From the NCBI GenBank assembly GCA_039714535.1, contig JBDLJC010000070.1:1-13258 (forward strand): a DNA stretch of 13,258 bases, given 5' to 3'. Source of the stretch: JAGXFP01 sp039714535. Lineage in GTDB: Bacteria; Desulfobacterota; Desulfobulbia; Desulfobulbales; JAGXFP01. Shown here in pieces: positions 6,822 to 13,258 of the stretch; position 1 is the first letter of the stretch, and the number at the start of each line of letters is the position of its first letter. The position numbers and the translations under genes were made by a program. The notes beneath the pieces are model-generated. The model searched no databases. It was not told where the DNA came from and worked only from the letters and a program-made list of their open reading frames with translations.

Positions 6822-7715
6822 GTGAATAACCCTGACGATGAATATGTCCCTGTGGGAACAACCCGCAGTCGTTACCAGGCCGAACTCTGGGCGTTGGTTC
6901 TGCTTTCGGCGGGGATTGCGAATATCACCGAACAGCCGGCCGCGGATTATGTGGTCATGGTGGGTGCTGCGCAGGCGGAACGAGCTCAATCCGAGCTCAG
7001 TCATTTCGCGAGGGAAAATCGGGATTGGCCACCTCCCAGGAATCTACCGGTAAGGGCAGAGGGTGAGACAGGGGAACAACCGCCTACGGTTCTCTTGATG
7101 GGCGGCCTCTTGGCCTTTTATCTGATTACCGGCTCTTTTGCCGGAGACAGTGAGTGGTTTAGCCAAGGGGCTGTTAATTCCCGGGCTATCCTTGAGGGCG
7201 GCGAGTGGTGGCGGTTGATAACGGCCTTGACCCTGCACGCCGACCCGGTCCATCTTTTGGGCAATATCTGTATCGGCGGGATGGTTATTCATTTCCTCTG
7301 CCAGATGTTCGGCTCCGGCAGGGGCTGGTTTATGTTGATCCTGGCCGGTACGGTTGCCAATCTGACCAATGTCCTTGCCCGGGGGCCTGGCCATATCTCG
7401 GTAGGTTTTTCCACGGCGGTTTTTGCTGCTGTCGGCCTTCTTTGCGGGGGGCAGATGAACCAGCTGAATCTGCGGTCCGTTCTGTTGCCGTTGGGGGCCG
7501 GAGTGGCCCTGTTAGCCATGCTTGGCTCTTCGGGACAGAGAACGGATCTGGGCGCCCACCTGTGGGGCTTGGTCGTTGGCCTGCTGTTGGGGGTGGCTTG
7601 GCGCTGGTTGTACAATAAGTTTCGTCTTGAGTCGCGATGGGGAAAACAGACCTATCTTCTGGCGGTTACCATCCTGGTCATTTGGTTGGCCTGGATTAAG
7701 GCTCTCGCGGCATAA
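6822..7715 (+). CDS. Rhomboid family intramembrane serine protease
   Basis: Rhomboids cleave membrane helices inside the bilayer with a Ser-His dyad. Numbering from the GTG start used here: the motif GGEWWRLITALTLHADPVHL runs at about 126-145, with LGN at 146-148, giving the conserved H-x4-H-x3-N pattern (H139, H144, N148). The Ser nucleophile lies in GFST (S197) followed by a small-residue helix, and the His in GAHLWGLVVG (H246). About six hydrophobic segments cover residues 88-295. A soluble N-terminal region (about 14-70, RSRYQAELWALVLLSAGI onward) resembles the small cytosolic domain often preceding the rhomboid core. GFST instead of the usual GASG is a mild deviation; the nucleophile is kept. 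The frame is open to ATG 6744, but that extension is a stray hydrophobic segment, while VNNPDDEYVPVG looks like a native N-terminus. Neither start has a good ribosome binding site. hflK follows 83 bases downstream with no visible terminator, suggesting cotranscription. Confidence 0.88.
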   Translation: MNNPDDEYVPVGTTRSRYQAELWALVLLSAGIANITEQPAADYVVMVGAAQAERAQSELSHFARENRDWPPPRNLPVRAEGETGEQPPTVLLMGGLLAFYLITGSFAGDSEWFSQGAVNSRAILEGGEWWRLITALTLHADPVHLLGNICIGGMVIHFLCQMFGSGRGWFMLILAGTVANLTNVLARGPGHISVGFSTAVFAAVGLLCGGQMNQLNLRSVLLPLGAGVALLAMLGSSGQRTDLGAHLWGLVVGLLLGVAWRWLYNKFRLESRWGKQTYLLAVTILVIWLAWIKALAA

Positions 7716-7758
7716 AAAAAGAACTTGTAATGGCGGAGTAAATTTGCGAAGGTTGTCT

Positions 7759-7794
7759 ATGTTTAAAAAAACAATTCAAAATAAAAAAGGTTAA
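7759..7794 (+). CDS. Possible 11-residue leader peptide before hflK
   Basis: An ATG at 7759 is preceded by gaagg (7748-7752) at an ideal 6-base spacing. It opens an 11-codon frame, MFKKTIQNKKG, which is lysine-rich and ends four bases before the hflK start codon. Its last codons contain the aaaaaagg that serves as the hflK ribosome binding site, so translating it could couple to or modulate hflK translation. It may equally be a chance frame in an A-rich leader. Confidence 0.25.
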   Translation: MFKKTIQNKKG

Positions 7795-7798
7795 CAAA

Positions 7799-8899
7799 AT
7801 GGCATGGGAAGACGAACAAAACCCCTGGGGTAAGAAGCAAGGGCCGCAAACCCCTGAAGAATTAATAGCTTTACTTATCCAGAAGATCAAAGATGCTTTC
7901 GCTGGTGGTGGCGGTAGTGGTGGTAACGGTGGAGGTGGTGAAGGCGGTGCCGGCAATTCCTCTACTGCTAGTTCTGGTCTTGGTAAGATGGCCATGGTAA
8001 TTATTGTCATCTTGCTGCTCAGTATGGCCAATTCGGCCTATTTCACCATCAAACCCGGTGAGCAGGGAGTTGTCCTGCGTTTCGGTAGGACCCTGAAGAC
8101 GGTAGGCCCGGGCCTTAATTTCAAGATTCCGATGGTAGATCAGGTCATTAAGGTTGATGTTAAAAACGTCAACAAGGAGGAATTTGGCTTCAGGACTATT
8201 CGGGCTGCGCAGCGCAGTCAGTATGATAACCGAGGCTTTGATGAAGAGTCCTTGATGTTGACCGGAGATAAAAACGTTATCGATGTTGAGTGGATTGTCC
8301 AGTACAAGATCAAGGACCCGGTTGCCTATCTTTTCAAAGTCGACGATGTCAGGCAGGCGGTTCGGGATGTCTCGGAAACCAGCATCAGGCGGATCATCGG
8401 TAATATGGATTTTGATTTTGTCCTTGGTAATCGGGACGTACTGGCCGCTACCAGCGCCAGGGAGATGCAGAAGGAACTTGATCGCTATGAAAGCGGTATC
8501 GATATCGTCAAGGTTCAGCTACAGGATGTTAACCCGCCTGAAACTGTTAAGCCGGCCTTTAATGAGGTTAACGAGGCCGATCAGGATATGAAGCGGCTTG
8601 TGAACGAGGCTGAGGAACACTACAACCGCGAGATTCCCAAGGCCCGTGGCCAGGCCAAACAGGTTTTAGAGGAGTCCCATGGCTATGCGGTGCAACGGGT
8701 TAACCGGGCCGAAGGTGAGACTGCTCGTTTTAAGTCTATTCTTATCGAGTATACGCGGGCTCGGGAGGTTACCAGGAAGCGGATGTATCTGGAGACTATG
8801 CAGGAAGTTCTGCCCCGGGTGGAAGATATCTATCTGGTTGATAAGGGTCAGAAGTCGATCCTGCCGCTCCTTAATCTGAATAAAGCCATTAATAAGTAG
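7799..8899 (+). CDS. hflK: HflK, FtsH protease modulator subunit
   Basis: HflK and HflC form a membrane-anchored, cage-like SPFH/prohibitin complex that surrounds and modulates the AAA+ protease FtsH. Seen: the N-terminal WEDEQNPWGKK (3-13), typical of HflK, then a Gly-rich linker (36-51), a single membrane helix (about 64-80), and an SPFH domain starting YFTIKPGEQGVVLRFGR (81-97), with VQLQDVNPPETVKPAFNEV (239-257). A long charged helical region (about 258-330) follows, then VEDIYLVDK near the end. At 366 residues it is shorter than E. coli HflK, mainly at the termini. The ATG is preceded by aaaaaagg (7783-7790) with an 8-base spacer. hflC follows 32 bases downstream, and a rhomboid protease gene lies upstream, forming a membrane proteolysis cluster. 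The assignment is secure from sequence plus pairing. Confidence 0.96.
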   Translation: MAWEDEQNPWGKKQGPQTPEELIALLIQKIKDAFAGGGGSGGNGGGGEGGAGNSSTASSGLGKMAMVIIVILLLSMANSAYFTIKPGEQGVVLRFGRTLKTVGPGLNFKIPMVDQVIKVDVKNVNKEEFGFRTIRAAQRSQYDNRGFDEESLMLTGDKNVIDVEWIVQYKIKDPVAYLFKVDDVRQAVRDVSETSIRRIIGNMDFDFVLGNRDVLAATSAREMQKELDRYESGIDIVKVQLQDVNPPETVKPAFNEVNEADQDMKRLVNEAEEHYNREIPKARGQAKQVLEESHGYAVQRVNRAEGETARFKSILIEYTRAREVTRKRMYLETMQEVLPRVEDIYLVDKGQKSILPLLNLNKAINK

Positions 8900-8931
8900 T
8901 TTGAAACAGCTAAACAAACAGGTGTGAAACC

Positions 8932-9861
8932 GTGAATCTGGTAATGAGAACGATAGCAATAGTATTATTGTTGGTTGTGGCTGCTGTGGTGTGGAGCGGC
9001 TTCTACGTACTGCCCGAAGGATATCAGGCCGTAATAACCCAGTTTGGTAAACCGGTTGGCCAGCCGATTACTGAAGCCGGATTGAAATTTAAAACTCCGT
9101 TTCTTCAGGAAGTTGCTTATTTCGATAAAAAAATTCTGATCTGGGATGGGGCGCCTAATCAGATCCCGACAAATGATAAGACCTATGTCTTTCTGGATAT
9201 TACGGCCCGGTGGCGAATCTCTAACGCTCTGACCTTCATGCAGGCGGTTAAGAGCATGGGACGAGCCCAGACAATTCTTGATGATATTCTGGATGGAACG
9301 GTTCGCGATCTGGTTAATAAGAACGATCTGGTGGAAATAATCCGGAGTTCAGACTGGTCGCCGGAAACCATGACCGGTGGTAACCGTGAGGGAGCCAAGG
9401 AGCAAGTTAAACTGGGACGGGACAAGATTGCGGCCTTGATTTATGAAACTGCCTCCGAGGTTACTCCGCAATACGGTATTGAGCTGGTCGATGTTATGTT
9501 TAAGCGGGTTAACTATATTGAAAAGGTTCGGCTTAAAGTCTATGAGCGGATGATCTCGGAGCGTAAAAGGATTGCTGCCGAAAAAAGATCAACTGGCGAG
9601 GGGCAGAAGGCCGAAATTATCGGTAAGGTAAACCGTGAGCTTAAAGAAATTACCTCGAAAGCCAATCGCGAGGCCATGGAGATTAAAGGTAAGGCCGATG
9701 CAGATGCAGCTAAAATTTATGCCGATGCATACAACAAAGACGTGGCATTCTATGCGTTTTGGAAAAGTCTTGAGGCCTATGCCAGTACCATTGGTAAAAA
9801 TACCAAGCTGATTCTCTCTTCCGATGCCGAGTTCTATAAGTTCATCGAGAACAGCAAATAG
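8932..9861 (+). CDS. hflC: HflC, FtsH protease modulator subunit
   Basis: This is the partner of HflK in the FtsH-modulating SPFH complex. Seen: a short N-terminal tail, one membrane helix (about 6-24), an SPFH domain starting VLPEGYQAVITQFGKPVG (26-43), LDITARWRI (88-96), GIELVDVMFKRVNY (182-195) and the diagnostic helical stretch VYERMISERKRIAAEKRSTG (203-222). A heptad-rich charged helix (about 222-270) follows, then FYAFWKSLEAY (273-283) near the C-terminus, as in HflC. Length (309) is normal for the family. The start is GTG, supported by aggtg (8920-8924) with a 7-base spacer; an ATG at 8944 would remove four residues. Transcription is likely shared with hflK and ends at the strong terminator 9951-9988. 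The assignment is secure. Confidence 0.96.
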   Translation: MNLVMRTIAIVLLLVVAAVVWSGFYVLPEGYQAVITQFGKPVGQPITEAGLKFKTPFLQEVAYFDKKILIWDGAPNQIPTNDKTYVFLDITARWRISNALTFMQAVKSMGRAQTILDDILDGTVRDLVNKNDLVEIIRSSDWSPETMTGGNREGAKEQVKLGRDKIAALIYETASEVTPQYGIELVDVMFKRVNYIEKVRLKVYERMISERKRIAAEKRSTGEGQKAEIIGKVNRELKEITSKANREAMEIKGKADADAAKIYADAYNKDVAFYAFWKSLEAYASTIGKNTKLILSSDAEFYKFIENSK

Positions 9862-9862
9862 T

Positions 9863-9919
9863 GTAACTGCCCAGCAGCAGATCTGGAGCAGCAGTGAAAC
9901 GGTGCTGCTGAACAGTTAC
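9863..9919 (+). other. Hairpin in the hflC 3' region with an alternative stem
   Basis: Starting two bases after the hflC stop, gtaactg (9863-9869) pairs with cagttac (9913-9919) and, across a symmetrical 2x2 internal loop, cagcagca (9872-9879) pairs with tgctgctg (9903-9910). A second agcagca copy (about 9889-9895) can instead pair with the same tgctgct arm, so two folds exclude each other. It lies in the 3' untranslated part of the hflKC transcript, ahead of the terminator. Confidence 0.5.
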
Positions 9920-9950
9920 CAGATAAGAGTGGCATAACACAGTTAGCAAA

Positions 9951-9988
9951 AAGCCCGCTACCGGTTGATCCGGTAGCGGGCTTTTTTT
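9951..9988. terminator. Strong bidirectional intrinsic terminator
   Basis: A perfect 14-bp stem (9951-9964 with 9970-9983) with a 5-base loop is followed by a T-tract on the + strand (9982-9988) and preceded by an A-run (9948-9952) that gives a T-tract on the - strand. It lies between the converging hflC and the zinc-ribbon gene and should stop transcripts from both sides. Confidence 0.95.
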
Positions 9989-10013
9989 GATTTCGGTCTG
10001 GCAAGTATCCTGG

Positions 10014-10703
10014 TCAGTCGTCTAATTCGATGTTTTCATCCTTCATAAAAGAGGGTCGGTGTTGGTCGGCGGCAAAAGGAATGCGCCCCTTTTCTGTAAG
10101 CAGGTCAAGAAGCTCATCCAGGTGTGAATCCCGACTGAACTGCTCGCGTCCGGTCTTGATGAAGCGACATTCACAGTTGGTCAACTGGCCATCACACCAG
10201 GGGCATACCTCCACCGGGCAGCCAAAGGTATGAACCTCACCGTCACTGGTCCCGCAAGCAGGGCATAGTTCAAGGGATTCATTCACCGGCACATGTTCGG
10301 ATAACTCGGCCGGCTCGCCGACATCTTTTCTGAAATGATCGTCGTCCTGCCAGCCGAAGAAGTCCAGGAGATCCTGATCTTGGATGGTGTTGTTGAACGG
10401 GCCGATTAATGACGCTGATTCACGGGTTGCCAGGTAAAGGTAGTTGCTAAGGATGGTGGAGACGTAAAACAGAAAAGCGCCATGGCGGTTGGCTATTCTG
10501 CTTATTCTGGTTATGCCGTCATCATGGCCTTCCGGCAGATAGCTGTAGAAGTTATGGAAGACATTCAGGGCGATACCATCTGCGCCATATTTAGCCAAAA
10601 CCTCATTGCAACGGCTAACTTCGTCTTTAGGTGCACCATACTCGATCAGCAGAGAGATTTCCTTGGATCGAGTGGCGAGGCTCTTAGGCTGGGCTTTTTC
10701 CAT
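10014..10703 (-). CDS. Hypothetical protein with C-terminal Cys-rich zinc-ribbon-like domain
   Basis: I do not recognise a named family. Seen: an N-terminal helical half (about 1-120) with no signal peptide, including RSKEISLLIEYGAPKDEVSR and the repeat-like NVFHNFYSYLPEG. A Cys cluster lies at about 147-180: CPACGTSDGEVHTFGC (147-162), then EVCPWCDGQL (165-174) and NCECRF (176-181), that is C147, C150, H158, C162, C167, C170, C177 and C179. This spacing fits two zinc-binding knuckles; CPWCxGQLxxCxC is a recurrent motif in uncharacterised bacterial proteins. An acidic tail ends in ENIELDD. Inference: a cytoplasmic metal-binding protein, possibly binding protein or nucleic acid. It begins 17 bases after the thiE stop on the same strand and is likely cotranscribed with thiE, but nothing ties it to thiamine synthesis. 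It is followed by the bidirectional terminator. The start ATG has no strong ribosome binding site. Confidence 0.75.
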   Translation of the reverse strand: MEKAQPKSLATRSKEISLLIEYGAPKDEVSRCNEVLAKYGADGIALNVFHNFYSYLPEGHDDGITRISRIANRHGAFLFYVSTILSNYLYLATRESASLIGPFNNTIQDQDLLDFFGWQDDDHFRKDVGEPAELSEHVPVNESLELCPACGTSDGEVHTFGCPVEVCPWCDGQLTNCECRFIKTGREQFSRDSHLDELLDLLTEKGRIPFAADQHRPSFMKDENIELDD

Positions 10704-10720
10704 ATATTAGACTATCGGGA

Positions 10721-11413
10721 TTAATTACGGGTGATTTTCCGGGCAATGGCGCTTGACCATCTGCCGGTCTCTTCGGCAATGTTCGTTGCCCTGGTCAGGG
10801 CGGTCACCACGGCTATTCTGCTGGCGCCGTTAGCGGTCAGTTCGTCGATATGGTTGAATTTGATGCCGCCCATCACGGTGAAGGGCAGGGCGGACATGGC
10901 GGAGTAAGTTTTGATCGCCTCAACCCCGATAAATTCGGTTAGACCCGTTTTGGTCCCGGTCTCATATATTGGCCCGATATTATAGTAGGACGCGCCTCTG
11001 GATTCGGCTGAAGCAGCCTGTTCTCCGGTATTGGCCGAGACGCCGATGATCATCTCCGGGGCCTGTTGCCGGGCGGCCTGGGCGGGGATGTCTGAGTTGC
11101 CGAGGTGGATGCCGTCGGCATCGGTCAGGATGGCGATATCCAAGCGGTTATTGACCATAAACAGGGCGCCGGCCTCGGAGGTCTTGTGGCGGAAGACTAC
11201 GGCCTTTTCGTAGAGGGTCCGGTCATCTGATTCCTTGTCGCGAAGCTGGACGATTCTGGCGCCACCGGCCAGCACACCGTCCAGCCATTCGATATCACTG
11301 CGGCCATCAGCAAGTTTTTCGCACGATACCGGGTAGATATTTACCTGGTTAACAAAAACCGCTATTCTTTCTGCTAGATTCGTATTCATTTTTTTATCAA
11401 AAACCACGTTCAT
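10721..11413 (-). CDS. thiE: Thiamine-phosphate synthase
   Basis: ThiE joins hydroxymethylpyrimidine diphosphate and the thiazole phosphate to give thiamine phosphate in the cytoplasm. Seen, numbering from ATG 11413: IVQLRDKES (54-62, substrate-binding QLRDK), VNNRLDIA (87-94), TDADGIHLGNSD (97-108), GVSANTGEQAASAESRGASYYNIGPIYETGTKTG (in order from 124 to 157), PFTVMGGI (177-184) and GASRIAVVTALTRA (196-209). This is a complete TIM-barrel family signature. At VNNR most relatives have Asn-Asp, and the Asp helps bind Mg2+; here it is Asn. The frame is open to a TTG at 11470, and another ATG lies at 11389; none has a good ribosome binding site, so the N-terminus is uncertain by about 28 residues. 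No TPP riboswitch signature is visible upstream. The Cys-rich gene follows 17 bases after the stop. Family assignment is secure. Confidence 0.93.
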   Translation of the reverse strand: MNVVFDKKMNTNLAERIAVFVNQVNIYPVSCEKLADGRSDIEWLDGVLAGGARIVQLRDKESDDRTLYEKAVVFRHKTSEAGALFMVNNRLDIAILTDADGIHLGNSDIPAQAARQQAPEMIIGVSANTGEQAASAESRGASYYNIGPIYETGTKTGLTEFIGVEAIKTYSAMSALPFTVMGGIKFNHIDELTANGASRIAVVTALTRATNIAEETGRWSSAIARKITRN

Positions 11414-11589
11414 GGTCTTGAGCCCGTTATCTTCTGTTGGCAGATAGCCAGCTTGAGATTTAGGGCACAAAGGGGTTATATGATGCTAACGCTTTTTCTA
11501 GCTCGTCACGGGGTGGTATCAGCCTTCAATCGCTTCGTGGAACTTGCTAAAATCAAGGGTTCGGGATATAGTACCTGATTATTCGAGGA

Positions 11590-11624
11590 CTTTCACCAGT
11601 TGCTTTCACCAGAGATCCAGTTGC
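11590..11624. repeat. Short direct repeats in the thiE-gltA divergent region
   Basis: ctttcaccag occurs at 11590-11599 and 11603-11612, and ccagttgc at 11596-11603 and 11617-11624. They interlock in the space between two divergent genes, about 80-115 bases before the gltA start. They could be operator half-sites for a regulator of gltA or thiE, or a small duplication. Confidence 0.3.
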
Positions 11625-11704
11625 ATGAGAAGTACGTATTCCGTGATTGATCCCTCTTTAGTTTTTTCAACGAAATAACAATAATAAAATGGGAAGTTCT
11701 TTTT

Positions 11705-13009
11705 ATGGCACAAAAATATGTAACAGATGAAACCGCAGAAGTCAGGATCGGGGAGCAGGTTTTCACCCTGCCGGTCATTGAAGGCACTGAGGGTGAAAGG
11801 GCGCTGGACATTCGTAAACTCCGGGCCGAAACGGGCCTGGTTACCCTTGATAGCGGCTATATGAATACCGGTTCCTGTACCAGTGACATAACCTTCCTCG
11901 ACGGGGAAGAAAGCGTTCTAAACTACCGGGGTTATTCGATTGAAGATCTGGCCGATAAATGCTCATTTGTCGAGGTGGCATACCTGTTGATCAATAGCAA
12001 GCTTCCCACTAAGACGGAGCTTGATGATTTTAAGCGCCAACTCAATGATCATTCGGTTATCCATGAAGATATGGTCCACTTTTTTGATGGTTTCCCCTCT
12101 ACAGCTTCACCGATGTCGATTCTCTCCTCGATGGTTAATGGCCTCCATAGTTTTTATCCCGAGATGGATGCCCAGAAGGAAACCATTAGTCTTATGGCCG
12201 CGCGCCTTATTTCCAAGATCAGGACCATCGCCGCCTTTTCGTACAAAAAATCCAAGGGCTATCCGCTGGTTTATCCCCGCTTCAATCTGTCCTATTGTGC
12301 CAATTTCCTGAACATGATGTTCGACTCACCGGTGCGGCCCTATTTGATAGATGAGGTGGTGGTGGACGCACTCAATAAATTATTGATCCTCCACGGCGAC
12401 CACGAGCAGAACTGTTCAACCGCTACGGTCAGGATGGTTGGCAGCGCCAGGGTTAACCTGTACTCGTCCATCTCGGCCGGAATTAACGCCCTGTGGGGGC
12501 CTTTGCACGGCGGCGCTAATCAGGCGGTCATGGAGATGCTGGAAAAGATCCTCGCAGATGGGGGGAATTACCGAAAATTCATCGAAAAGGCCAAGGATCC
12601 CAATGATCCATTTCGCCTGGTTGGTTTCGGTCATCGGGTCTACAAGAGCCACGATCCCCGCAGTCGCATCATCAAGAAGGCCTGCGACGATGTCCTTAAG
12701 GCCCTGCACGTCGAAGATGAGCCCCTGCTGGCAATTGCCAAGGAACTGGAAGAAGTTGCCTTGAATGATGAGTACTTTGTTGAGAGACGCCTCTATCCCA
12801 ATGTCGATTTTTACAGCGGCATTATCTATCGGGCCATTGGCATCCCGACCAATATGTTCACTGTGATGTTCGCCCTGGGCCGTCTGCCGGGCTGGATCGC
12901 GCATTGGGAAGAGATGTGGAAGAGTCCCGAGGCCAAGATCAGTCGGCCCCGGCAGATATATACCGGCCCCGTGCAGAGAAAGTTCGTTCCCATCGAAGAT
13001 CGGGGTTAG
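11705..13009 (+). CDS. gltA: Citrate synthase (type II, Gram-negative form)
   Basis: It condenses oxaloacetate and acetyl-CoA to citrate in the cytoplasm, the entry step of the TCA cycle. Seen: GLVTLDSGYMNTGSCTSDIT (44-63), LDGEESVLNYRGYSIEDLA (65-83), ILHGDHEQNCSTATVRMVGS (228-247), GPLHGGANQAV (265-275), VGFGHRVYKSHDPR (306-319) and YPNVDFYSG (364-372). By family comparison the key residues are present: active-site His in the LHGDHEQN block (H230/H233), H268, H310 and catalytic Asp D368. Length 434 and the N-terminal beta-rich extension match the hexameric type II enzymes of Gram-negative bacteria, which are often NADH-sensitive. The ATG is preceded by gggaag (11691-11696) with an 8-base spacer, in an AT-rich leader. 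It is monocistronic, diverges from thiE, and ends at the terminator 13029-13069. The assignment is certain; its flux role in this organism is not shown by the sequence. Confidence 0.98.
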   Translation: MAQKYVTDETAEVRIGEQVFTLPVIEGTEGERALDIRKLRAETGLVTLDSGYMNTGSCTSDITFLDGEESVLNYRGYSIEDLADKCSFVEVAYLLINSKLPTKTELDDFKRQLNDHSVIHEDMVHFFDGFPSTASPMSILSSMVNGLHSFYPEMDAQKETISLMAARLISKIRTIAAFSYKKSKGYPLVYPRFNLSYCANFLNMMFDSPVRPYLIDEVVVDALNKLLILHGDHEQNCSTATVRMVGSARVNLYSSISAGINALWGPLHGGANQAVMEMLEKILADGGNYRKFIEKAKDPNDPFRLVGFGHRVYKSHDPRSRIIKKACDDVLKALHVEDEPLLAIAKELEEVALNDEYFVERRLYPNVDFYSGIIYRAIGIPTNMFTVMFALGRLPGWIAHWEEMWKSPEAKISRPRQIYTGPVQRKFVPIEDRG

Positions 13010-13028
13010 TTTTTATTTGATATTTGAT

Positions 13029-13069
13029 AAAGGCCGCCGGCGGATCAGACTGCTTGGCGGCTTTTTTTT
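13029..13069 (+). terminator. Intrinsic terminator of gltA
   Basis: gccgcc (13033-13038) pairs with ggcggc (13056-13061), extendable by aaag on the left with the first T residues on the right, and is followed by eight T (13062-13069). It lies about 20 bases after the gltA stop codon. The 17-base loop is rather long. Confidence 0.85.
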
Positions 13070-13118
13070 GCACGGCTGGGCTGTTACCTGTTCGAGGCCG
13101 GGCTGAGTGACGTGGATT

Positions 13119-13258
13119 TATAAAGCTGAGTTGGGCTGCTTGTGGCCCAAACGAAACTTATGCCCTTGCGGTATAAAGCTGAGTTGGGCTGCTTGTGGCC
13201 CAAACGAAACTTATGCCCTTGCGGTATAAAGCTGAGTTGGGCTGCTTGTGGCCCAAAC
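13119..13258. repeat. 53-bp perfect tandem repeat array, continuing past the window end
   Basis: The unit starts tataaagctgag and ends cccttgcgg. Copy 1 is 13119-13171, copy 2 is 13172-13224, and copy 3 starts at 13225 and is cut off by the window end at 34 bases; all positions compared are identical. Each unit contains the hairpin ttgggc-N8-gcccaa (13131-13150, 13184-13203, 13237-13256). Since 53 is not a multiple of three, each copy shifts the reading phase and stops occur on both strands, so it is not protein-coding. There are no unique spacers, so it is not a CRISPR array. Confidence 0.95.

Noticed and set aside
7205..7618. 137-codon ORF in another frame over the rhomboid gene
   Set aside because: It is fully inside the rhomboid gene, has a low-complexity shadow-like composition and no recognisable motif.
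7882..7960. Gly-rich, GGT-repetitive stretch in hflK as a possible DNA repeat or insertion
   Set aside because: It is in frame, and a Gly-rich linker before the membrane helix is a normal feature of HflK proteins.
11390..11704. TPP riboswitch controlling thiE
   Set aside because: I looked on the minus strand for the conserved CUGAGA and the ACCUGAUC-type elements and found neither in the leader.
12416..12904. 162-codon minus-strand ORF inside gltA
   Set aside because: It is antisense to strongly conserved citrate synthase motifs and has no family features; it is a shadow frame.
13119..13258. Possible CRISPR array at the window end
   Set aside because: The whole 53-bp period is identical between copies; there are no unique spacers, and no cas gene is in the window.

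Overview
The window looks like an ordinary chromosomal stretch from a Gram-negative, probably sulfate- or sulfur-metabolising member of the Desulfobacterota, perhaps Desulfobulbales-like. This is inferred from protein style only: a Cache-PAS sensor ending in a Cys4 'LPICxxCKKIRDD' module, HflK/HflC, an exported Pcm next to a membrane spermidine-synthase-like protein, and a type II citrate synthase. No marker gene fixes the taxon.

Layout. 51-1397 (+) is a sensor protein that seems to have lost its 5' end; it keeps part of an extracytoplasmic Cache domain, one membrane helix, a Cys-rich PAS domain and a C-terminal Cys4 module. 1398-2127 is AT-rich and has no convincing gene, but contains a palindrome (1514-1574) and, at its right end, a candidate promoter and a small leader hairpin. 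2128-5279 (+) is a probable two-gene operon: a signal-peptide-bearing isoaspartyl methyltransferase (Pcm family) and a large multi-pass protein with a central spermidine-synthase-like Rossmann domain. ribF (-) converges on it. A tRNA-Leu(CAG) gene with its own promoter follows on the + strand.

6822-9861 (+) is a membrane-proteolysis cluster: a rhomboid intramembrane protease, then hflK and hflC, whose products form the prohibitin-like complex that modulates FtsH. A possible 11-codon leader ORF lies just before hflK. A strong bidirectional terminator (9951-9988) separates hflC from the converging minus-strand pair thiE and a Cys-rich, zinc-ribbon-like protein of unknown function. Divergent from thiE is gltA (citrate synthase), closed by its own terminator.

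The window ends inside a perfect 53-bp tandem repeat (13119-13258, two full copies and part of a third). Each copy carries a short hairpin and cannot be continuously coding. Most genes are housekeeping. The items most worth a second look are this array, the sensor's Cys4 module, the pcm/spermidine-synthase-like pair, and the zinc-ribbon gene downstream of thiE.
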